A stretch of DNA of 64,000 nt from Chaetoceros tenuissimus (lineage: Eukaryota > Bacillariophyta > Thalassiosirophyceae > Chaetocerotales > Chaetocerotaceae). The translations under genes and the position numbers were made by a program. The stretch lies in contig BLLK01000022.1 of NCBI GenBank assembly GCA_021927905.1, positions 558,001 to 622,000 on the forward strand, in the 5' to 3' direction. Shown here piece after piece: positions 56,967 through 64,000 of the stretch (position 1 is the stretch's first letter; the number at the start of each line of letters is the position of its first letter). Under the pieces are notes generated by a model. The model was given only the letters and a program-made list of their open reading frames with translations, had not been told where the DNA came from and searched no databases.

Positions 56967-59231
56967 ATGAGACCACTGAAGTCTGTCTATGCGGCGATTG
57001 GACTCCTCACAATTTCATTATCCATCGAGATTATGGCGTTCACAACTTTTCCTTTAAAGCCAATTATAAAAAGCGCTGAAAAACCATTGGTGTCTATGCA
57101 ATGCGATGTTAAAGACGAAATCCAAGAAACGAAGCCATCTATACCAAAAATAGGTACTCCGTACAACGACGATAATCTGTTTTCATCATATCTTTCATCT
57201 ATGGAAGAAGTGTTGGGTTCATTTCGTGTAATGCAAAAGAAAGATTCCATGGAAGATTTGGAACAAGCAAAAAAGTTCTTATTCGCTCCTCAACGCTATG
57301 TACAAATAAAGGAATGCTCTAAACCGGAATCAGACTCAGAATCATATTTACAAACGAAGCAAACATTTCAAGAGTGTAGAAAAGAACAATCACAATCATT
57401 TCAAGATGCTACTGGATTGAGTCAAAATCAGAAACAACTTGTTGTCCGTGCTCTTTCTTACATGGGCGATTATTGTGCCAGAAAGAGAATGTCTGCACCA
57501 TTGTTTGTTGCATGGGATAAAATCAAAGAATCGGGAGTATCGCCTAGGGAAAATGCAATTAGTGCCTATCTTTACATGTTGAGTTCAATGCCATTAGAAA
57601 AAGAGTATGAATTTGATACTAATGATATTGCTACTGAAGTTGCGATATATCATGATTTAATTTACAAACCTACTGAAAATACAGTATCAATTAGTATTAA
57701 AAGTTTGGTCGAAAGAGGTAGGACAGAGCAGGCAGAACAACTTCTTTGGGATTTAGAAGCAACAGCTCGAGAAAATGCCAAAATTGTGAACAAAAACCCT
57801 AATGCGAAGAAGAAACAAAAGGAGCACGACTTGTTAAAACTTCGAACTTGCGTTCCGGTTCTTGAATCATTCTTTAAGGAAGGAAATATTACCCGAGGCT
57901 TTCAATTATACATGAAAATGCAAACAATCCCCTCAGTGATATTTGATGCTGAAACTTATGTGCTCATGTTAACATCTTTGGCAAGAAGGGGATTCTTTCG
58001 TAACACTGCAAATGCAGCACATGCAATCAGCAAAAGTGTCTTAGATGAGTTAGGATTTGAACAAGGCCATGGAGCAGGATTATTCAATGGATTAGTAGCA
58101 CAAATGGCGGAAGACGTTCTCGATATTTCAAGTGACTCTGCGAAAGAAATCAGAAATGCTTTTGTGGATAGTTTTTCTTCATTAAATGCATCTGCACAAA
58201 GAGCTGGGAGAAATTTACATCATGTTCCATTTGACTGTGATATGGCGCCATTGTCAACATTATCTGAAGAAGATGAGCTTGTTGCAAATAGAGTCAGATT
58301 AGACACTAACTCGACATTATGCCCAAGAACCAATGCGACACTTCGGTTGATCCAACTAGACGAAGATCAGCGTAAACATGTTCATGACACACTTCTTGAA
58401 ATGGCTGATCATCAATTTGAAGCATACCAGGCAAAAATGCAACAAAAAGCGAAGAAGCCTAAGACTATGAGCGATCCACTAGAAGACAATTATGCTAAGA
58501 AACACATTGAGGGGTTTGCAAAGTGGTTGAATGAGAGAGAAGGCAATCCGTTTACGTCAATAGTGGATGGAGCAAATGTTGCTTATTATGGATTAGGTAC
58601 AGTGAACTATCATCAGATTGAGCAAATGGTGGCGAGTCTAGAAGAAAGGGGTGAGAACCCTTTAGTCGTGATTCCTCAAAAGTACACCCAGAAAAAGTTT
58701 TGGCTGCGACAGGGATACGTGCAAGAACTACCCGAAGATCAAATGCAAATCATGGAAAATCTAAACGCAACTGGACGCATGTACATAGTTCCACATAGAT
58801 GTCTAGATGACTACTACTGGATGTTATCAAGTGTATCTGATCAAACAAGATCCAGAAACGGAATGAATCTAGATGTTTCAGAGCCCACTGAATCGACGGA
58901 CAACACAAAGACTGAAAGATTTGTAGGAAACCGACCTATTCTGATTTCAAATGATCAAATGAGGGATCACAAGTTGGAGTTGCTCGAACCGAGACTTTTC
59001 CGCAGATGGGTGAGCAATCATATAGTCAACTATCACTTTCCGCCTTATGTGAAAGATCCCAAGGAAAAAAGAGATATCACATTTACTCCGGCTGATATTA
59101 CAAGTCAAGAAATCCAATCGAATCCCTCAAATTCGAATGGAAACGGCGATTACGGAGCCCTAGCATGGCATTTCCCTGTAAGAGAATGGGGCAAGTTTGA
59201 TAGATTCTGTGTACGAATTCCAACAATATAA
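56967..59231 (+). CDS. PRORP: Protein-only RNase P (PRORP), plastid-targeted
   Basis: Single exon, 754 residues. A PPR-like helical region spans about 155-370 (LVVRALSYMGDYCARKRMS; GFQLYMKMQTIPSVIFDAET). The C-terminal NYN metallonuclease has VDGANVAYYG with Asp534, DDYYW with Asp614/Asp615, and ISNDQMRDH with Asp663 and Asp667. These match the Mg-binding Asp residues of plant PRORP. It removes 5' leaders of pre-tRNA without an RNA subunit. The N-terminus MRPLKSVYAAIGLLTISLSI ends at IMAF/TTFPLKP, an ASAFAP-like site, so plastid targeting is likely; mitochondria cannot be excluded. The zinc-site residues between domains (CDMAPL, ...CPRTN) are partly visible. Confidence 0.9.
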   Translation: MRPLKSVYAAIGLLTISLSIEIMAFTTFPLKPIIKSAEKPLVSMQCDVKDEIQETKPSIPKIGTPYNDDNLFSSYLSSMEEVLGSFRVMQKKDSMEDLEQAKKFLFAPQRYVQIKECSKPESDSESYLQTKQTFQECRKEQSQSFQDATGLSQNQKQLVVRALSYMGDYCARKRMSAPLFVAWDKIKESGVSPRENAISAYLYMLSSMPLEKEYEFDTNDIATEVAIYHDLIYKPTENTVSISIKSLVERGRTEQAEQLLWDLEATARENAKIVNKNPNAKKKQKEHDLLKLRTCVPVLESFFKEGNITRGFQLYMKMQTIPSVIFDAETYVLMLTSLARRGFFRNTANAAHAISKSVLDELGFEQGHGAGLFNGLVAQMAEDVLDISSDSAKEIRNAFVDSFSSLNASAQRAGRNLHHVPFDCDMAPLSTLSEEDELVANRVRLDTNSTLCPRTNATLRLIQLDEDQRKHVHDTLLEMADHQFEAYQAKMQQKAKKPKTMSDPLEDNYAKKHIEGFAKWLNEREGNPFTSIVDGANVAYYGLGTVNYHQIEQMVASLEERGENPLVVIPQKYTQKKFWLRQGYVQELPEDQMQIMENLNATGRMYIVPHRCLDDYYWMLSSVSDQTRSRNGMNLDVSEPTESTDNTKTERFVGNRPILISNDQMRDHKLELLEPRLFRRWVSNHIVNYHFPPYVKDPKEKRDITFTPADITSQEIQSNPSNSNGNGDYGALAWHFPVREWGKFDRFCVRIPTI

Positions 59232-59292
59232 GTTTGTTGTAATAAAAGCTATTTTATAGATAATGTAGCAAATTCTTCTTGGTATTCAATTT

Positions 59293-60951
59293 CTACCGAT
59301 GATTATGTGCATGTCCTTTATGTAGTAGTTCTGCTTGATATTGCTGAAGCAAGTGACTGTGGTCGCATCCAAGATAAGCTGTGACGGTTTTCAATCTACC
59401 ATTTAGGTAATGTTCGTCCAATCTAATATTTCCGCGGTATCCAGCAAATAGCGCTGCCTTACCCAAAGACTCCCGACTGGTATTCCTTGGAATATCATAG
59501 AGAACAATACGTGTACTTGTAGCTTGCGCAGCCATACGTAGCAAATCTGCTCCATTGGCGAAACCAGTTTCACCATTAGCAGATTCATCAACCTGTGCTT
59601 CCCCAAATTTCCCACCTCCATATGGAATTCTCATATGATTGACTAAATCATAGCCGTTCTTGCCAAGTTGCTCGTAGGAGGTCCCTCCCCATGGGGGGTC
59701 CATGAATATAATATCAATCAAATCAGGTAGCAACTCTAGCCCCCCAATTAAATATCCATCGCACCTTTCAAATAAAGTTGAAGGTCCCTGACTAGCGCTT
59801 CGCTTTGGAATCGCAAGTCTACCATTTTGATAACAATTAGCAAGTACATGCAAGGAATCACTTTGAACGAAGACAATCCGTTCTCTTGGGATTCCATATA
59901 TTGATGCATTCTTTGCAGCCATTCGCAATTTATTTCTGTCAAGATCTACACAAACAACCATTGAGACAGGTAAGTTACTGCTAAGTTTTGCAAAAGCAAT
60001 ACTATTTCCTCCACACCCGCAGAATGCATCAAGTAGAACGAGTCCCTGATTTTGTGGACTTGGCATTAATTGTGACATGGGTCCACCTAGAACATTCCCA
60101 GGTAAGTTTTGCATCTGCATCATATGTTGCTGTTGTAGCTGACGCTGTATTTGCATCTGCTTCCATTGAATCAATCCCAACCCTCCAATTATTTTTGCTA
60201 ATTCTCCAGTCACATGATCAGCTATGATTTCAGGAGTAACAGAAAACCAGCCTTCTGCATCCAATTGTATTCCTTTATCAAATCTTGAAAACAGTCTACG
60301 TCTCTGTACCCAGTATTTATCTTGCACATCAGGGTATGGATTAGGAACTGATTGATCCATATAAATGTTATGATTAGTGTCACTCATGAATCGTTTGGAA
60401 ATGATCGGTATAGGTATTTTGAAAATTCGATTAGTTGCTGAAGAAAGAGCCGCTTGCATAACATGAGCTGGAGGAGGTCGACAGTAATAAAAGAGGTTGC
60501 ACGGAGGCGGTGGCTCCTTTTGCTTGTGATGTTTATGATGTTTGCCATTCTGATGAAAATGATTGTCCTGTTGAAGATTCTGAGTTAATGCCGGCGAGTC
60601 GAAAAAGTCAGCTAGACCATCTCCATTGCCTGATTCTTCCTTTTGGTTCTCATTTGAAGAAGGCAGGTCGTCTGGTGATATTCCGGCTTCTAAAAGAAAC
60701 TTGTTCCGCTTTGGACCATCGTATAAGTTAACAGCTTGTACGATGACTGTCATATCTGTTGCTTCGACATTACTTGGAAATCGCTGCTTCGTCTGAGCTT
60801 GCATATTTTGCAAATTCATGTGTTGTTGTTCTTGATGAAATTGAGAATGATTACATTGAGGACCCCCCTGCTGTTGTTGATGCTGTTGTAAGTTGTTCAA
60901 ATTAGGATTCGCCAAAGGTATCTGATTTCCTTGAAAATTTTGAGGATACAT
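59293..60951 (-). CDS. TGS1: Trimethylguanosine synthase TGS1
   Basis: Single exon, 552 residues. The first ~160 residues are Gln/Asn/His-rich and disordered. The family core starts with YWVQRRRLFSRFDKGIQLD and GWFSVTPEIIADH. The SAM-binding loop is LLDAFCGCGGNSIAFAK; a second motif VVCVDLDRNKLRMAAKNA and the catalytic MDPPWGGTSYEQL follow. The C-terminal LDEHYLNGRLKTVTAYLG closes the fold. The enzyme converts the m7G cap of snRNA, snoRNA and some mRNAs into m2,2,7G in the nucleus. A Gln-rich stretch is inserted between the first two core motifs (about 265-300), unlike animal TGS1. Confidence 0.92.
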   Translation of the reverse strand: MYPQNFQGNQIPLANPNLNNLQQHQQQQGGPQCNHSQFHQEQQHMNLQNMQAQTKQRFPSNVEATDMTVIVQAVNLYDGPKRNKFLLEAGISPDDLPSSNENQKEESGNGDGLADFFDSPALTQNLQQDNHFHQNGKHHKHHKQKEPPPPCNLFYYCRPPPAHVMQAALSSATNRIFKIPIPIISKRFMSDTNHNIYMDQSVPNPYPDVQDKYWVQRRRLFSRFDKGIQLDAEGWFSVTPEIIADHVTGELAKIIGGLGLIQWKQMQIQRQLQQQHMMQMQNLPGNVLGGPMSQLMPSPQNQGLVLLDAFCGCGGNSIAFAKLSSNLPVSMVVCVDLDRNKLRMAAKNASIYGIPRERIVFVQSDSLHVLANCYQNGRLAIPKRSASQGPSTLFERCDGYLIGGLELLPDLIDIIFMDPPWGGTSYEQLGKNGYDLVNHMRIPYGGGKFGEAQVDESANGETGFANGADLLRMAAQATSTRIVLYDIPRNTSRESLGKAALFAGYRGNIRLDEHYLNGRLKTVTAYLGCDHSHLLQQYQAELLHKGHAHNHR

Positions 60952-61815
60952 CTTTCTCGTGTATTCTATTTTGCATATCTATCTGGATGGAAACATGGAA
61001 CAAACAGTTTCTTTTACAAATATCTTTTCTGTTGGTATTACTACTCACAAAGAACAAATAAAACGGCCAACCAGCAAACTTAGTGCAATATTGTTCTTTA
61101 AGGTATCTATCCGTGCACAAACTTGCTGTTGGTAAGCTGTATTACGAAAGGGTGAACTGGATTTAAGATGTGTCAGGATATGAAATTGCTTCTTTAGTTT
61201 TTGTTATCGATTAGATTATCGATCAAACTTGGGTGCTGTTGATCGCTCAATGTGGTACGTACGTACAATACGTACCATAAAAATAAAGGGCTTCTCAATT
61301 AAAGGGGATTCTTGTCATCCATAAAATAAACATATGATTGGACACTTTCTCACCCTTTCCCCTTTCTACCTAAAGATGCTCTACTGTGTCCTTTCAATGC
61401 AGCACCACTCATTTCTCATTTGAAATGTCTGTGTGGTTCATGTCTTTTCTCTCCAATCACCACACCGGTAAAAAATCTCGTCTCCACCATCAAAAGCTGA
61501 AGCGTGGTTACATCTTACTTGTAATTGAAAATACAAATTCTCTGCTATCCTGAATCTCAGCAAGTATTGAAGTTAGAAAATTTTCAATTTGGACCAAACC
61601 CTGTGCATTCAAGTTAAAGTTTCACTTGTTTTTGTCCAATAGACACATAATCCCATTGGAAATTATTTCACCTACATCTCACTCTTTCTCGATTCCGGAA
61701 CAAATACATTTCGAATTACTGAGCTCCAACCAGCTATTCCCATAGACACAATCAACATCGCATACACACATATATCGCCTTACCTATATAGAGCTAGAAA
61801 CTATCACACGCAAAA
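60952..61815. other. 864-bp divergent intergenic region with GTACGT palindrome
   Basis: Between TGS1 (minus) and LARP4-like (plus). GGTACGTA at 61254-61261 and TACGTACC at 61269-61276 form an inverted repeat with a 7-bp spacer that itself starts CGTAC. The 3' part is a TC/AC-rich leader (61640-61815). No gene. Confidence 0.55.
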
Positions 61816-63536
61816 ATGTCAAGTAACACACCAATATTAAATACCGACGCTAACGTATACGCTACACGTTTTTTGGATGACAAATCACTTCAGAAATCCA
61901 TTCAAACGCAAATCTCATATTACTTGTCGACCAAAAATCTTAGTCAAGACACATACCTGTCCACTATCCTAAGTTTGAACTCCAACTACTTACCAATTTC
62001 CATCCTTGGAAATTTTGCAAATGTCAATCGTATTATTGGACAATACGCACCTGCTATTAATTCCAAGGAAGATGAAACTGATAAGATTGACTTCAATGCA
62101 TTGGACGTTGATCAAAAGATGCAGATTGTACACAAGGTTTTGGAAGGAGTTTCTTCCAAGTCTGAATCGTTGGAACTTGTAGTTTTAGATCAAGGTGGAA
62201 ATGTGGTTTGCAAAAATCAAACCACTGAAAACGTTCCAGTGGATGAAGAATTTGAGTCGAAAAAAGCTATGCCATTATCATTCTTAGCTGTCGGATTGAA
62301 CAAGTTTGGGCACAGTGTTGAAACTACTTCAACATCACCCGTTTCCGAGGCTGTCGAGGAGAAGAAGCAGAATGAGGTTGTAATTCTTCGCGACGTGTCC
62401 AGTGATGCTACTGAAGAAGATATTCGTAAAGTATTTTCTAATGATGACGAGAATCTTAGTTTAACTATTGTCAAGGTTGAGAAAGATGAGGGGAACTCAT
62501 GGTACGATGAAAATTTGCAAATGATTTCGTTTCGTCTGAAATGACATTTTTACTTCATCTTTTTGCCCATTTTATGTTGTCACAACATCTATCTCACACA
62601 ATCATCTGGATTCCATAGGTCTATTACAATTGATTCTTCAACATCTAGGCATGACCTGGTTTCAATTTTATTGACTCTACGCAACAAAACTATTTGCAAC
62701 GAACCAGTAAAAGCGCGTTTAAGAACACAAAGCTCTGCTACTACCCCGACCAATAGCACCCCTAGACATTATAACAATACCTACTCTAGTCAGCGAAGTA
62801 ACAACGGAAGTAATGTTTATGCCGGAGATAGAATTACTTACAGTAGGAAATTCAACAAGCAATACTCGAAACAAAGAGGTGGAAAGAACAGCAATGACAA
62901 ACAACAGTCTAAAAAGTCTAAACCTATCGAAAAGCCTAATGTCCCTCCACCTCCGTTGGTAGAAGAGCATTTTCCTGGTCTTGGAGGTGATGGAAATGCT
63001 GCACCAAAGAAAGATGTAACTGGCAGTGCATACGCAGCAGCTTTGTTGAAAGCTGCACCACCTGTGGCAGAAGTTTCCACAGGTGCTTCTGTGGCACGTA
63101 CGGAAAAGAAAGCAAATTCTTCTCCCCGTAAGGTATGTAACTTTCAAACGTATTTGAATTGGAGAAAGTGAATGCACGAAGTGGTTTCAATGGTTGGAAT
63201 GAAGACTTTTTTTGTATCGTTATCAACATCTCAGAAGATGTTATGTTTGTACATTTGTATTCGTACTGTCTGACCAACACGCTAAGACATCATGTGACTC
63301 TTTGAAAGCACACACTTCTAATCAGACTCATTTATCATAAAACTCACATTTCTCCGTTACTTTCACAGAAGGTAGATGATAGCAAAAGTACAGGCACTAT
63401 CAGTACAGAGGGTTCTAGTGCGGATGATAAGTCTCATGCTTCAAAAGAGATGGAAACAGTTTCCCCGCCAGTAAAAGCATCATGGGGTGGCGGCAAGTCA
63501 TTTGCTGATATTTTGAAAAAGCAGGAAGCAGCATAG
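61816..63536 (+). CDS. LARP4: La-related protein, LARP4-like (three exons)
   Basis: Exon 1 61816-62501, exon 2 62619-63132, exon 3 63369-63536; introns of 117 bp (GTACGA...CCATAG) and 236 bp (GTATGT...TCACAG). Joins keep frame; 455 residues. The La motif is at about 20-75 (IQTQISYYLSTKNLSQDTYL, LPISILGNFANV). After it an RRM-like domain starts with VILRDVSSDATEEDIRKVF and continues through NSW/SITIDSS across the first intron to NEPVKARLRT. This La-RRM pair with that wording is nearest LARP4, which binds mRNA poly(A)/PABP and stabilises translation. The Asn/Lys/Ser-rich C-terminus has VEEHFPGLGG and ends with WGGGKSFADIL. LARP1/6 type is less likely. Confidence 0.82.
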
Positions 63537-63820
63537 ATAACAAGTGGTGGCTATTTACCAACTTTTACTGATGAGGTGGATACATATATTCTAAATAATC
63601 GCGGAGATTACTAGTTTTTGCAAAGATTGAAATATGACAAAACAATGCATCGAATACATCAAGATATTCTTCCTTTCTAAATGGAAAGATGAGTGATTTT
63701 TATGTAATCATATATGAAAATACTTCTTCTTGTTAAATGAAGGAGTGTTCAAAACAGATATTTGTAGTCGAAAGATAATAAAACATTCTTTGTAAACCCG
63801 CGCTTGTGCATAATATGGTA

Positions 63821-64000
63821 TTATATGATATCATGTATGTTCCCAAAAGAGACAGTCGTCCTTGTAAAGCCTAGTTTTGCATCAAGACGCTCAATAACAA
63901 CATTGTAATCATCTTCGCCTCCATGATCACCAACCAAGTACTCTGCCATAGTAATTTCCTTAATAATTGATGAACATAAACCTTCAATTTGTTCATGGTC
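63821..64000 (-). CDS. 3' end of an unrecognised gene, cut by the window edge
   Basis: The last 59 codons, ending at TAA 63823-63821, are open to the right edge. The peptide (EITMAEYLVGDHGGEDDYN, then VVIERLDAKLGFTRTT) is acidic and well-formed. No family recognised from this fragment. Confidence 0.55.
   Translation of the reverse strand, partial: DHEQIEGLCSSIIKEITMAEYLVGDHGGEDDYNVVIERLDAKLGFTRTTVSFGNIHDII

Noticed and set aside
1-64000. tRNA and rRNA genes
   Set aside because: No cloverleaf with a GGTTCGA-type T-loop and no conserved rRNA string was noticed by eye; a covariance search would settle it.

Overview
The window reads as nuclear DNA of a centric diatom. It is AT-rich and gene-dense, genes lie on both strands, most are intronless or have one or two short GT-AG introns (mostly 74-120 bp, with a few of 200-270 bp), and there is no operon structure. 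Three predicted plastid proteins (RsmH, an S1-domain protein, PRORP) start with a signal peptide that ends at an A-F junction, like the ASAFAP motif of plastids of red-algal origin. Two clear flagellar genes (CFAP58, IFT172) plus a sperm-tail PG-repeat gene point to a species with flagellated sperm, i.e. a centric rather than a pennate diatom. The species is not identified.

Layout. 0-2.5 kb: a hidden two-exon V-ATPase e subunit and an HxxxD acyltransferase. 2.5-14 kb: the most unusual region. A 4.1-kb retroelement-like insertion with an intact ~1,250-codon ORF and a (TAAACC)4 tail lies between two almost identical 1.8-kb copies of the CFAP58 promoter and 5' coding region. The left copy is cut off at codon 189 and the right copy is intact. 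14-16 kb: orphan exon(s) and a 553-bp MITE with TIRs and a 6-bp target duplication. 16-30 kb: RsmH, NSUN6-type tRNA m5C methyltransferase, a secreted Cys-rich protein, a diatom-type zinc-finger-like protein, TrpRS with an N-terminal editing-like domain, an RGG protein, a KDM4-type demethylase and a plastid S1 protein. 31-38 kb: a class C GPCR with a bacterial sugar-binding-type ectodomain, the divergent pair RPL4/RACK1, and the PP2A catalytic subunit with a 1-nt frame break. 38-50 kb: a small coiled-coil protein, SpoU methyltransferase, UDP-glucose dehydrogenase, a nuclear-type hypothetical protein, a G4/tandem-repeat intergenic region, a split nucleotidyltransferase-like gene, a membrane-anchored cyclophilin-like protein and a transmembrane kinase-like protein. 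50-55 kb: IFT172 (propellers only), an STPG repeat protein and a double cNMP-binding-domain protein. 55-64 kb: GPAA1, plastid PRORP, TGS1, LARP4-like and the 3' end of one more gene.

Functionally the window is rich in RNA-processing and translation genes (RsmH, NSUN6, SpoU, TGS1, PRORP, TrpRS, LARP4, RPL4, RACK1, S1). It also has a flagellar group, which may be partly co-regulated because IFT172 and STPG are in tandem and STPG is head-to-head with the cNMP-binding gene. Exon joins were deduced from splice sites and from reading frame and protein-family continuity. Family calls come from recalled conserved motifs; no database search was run.
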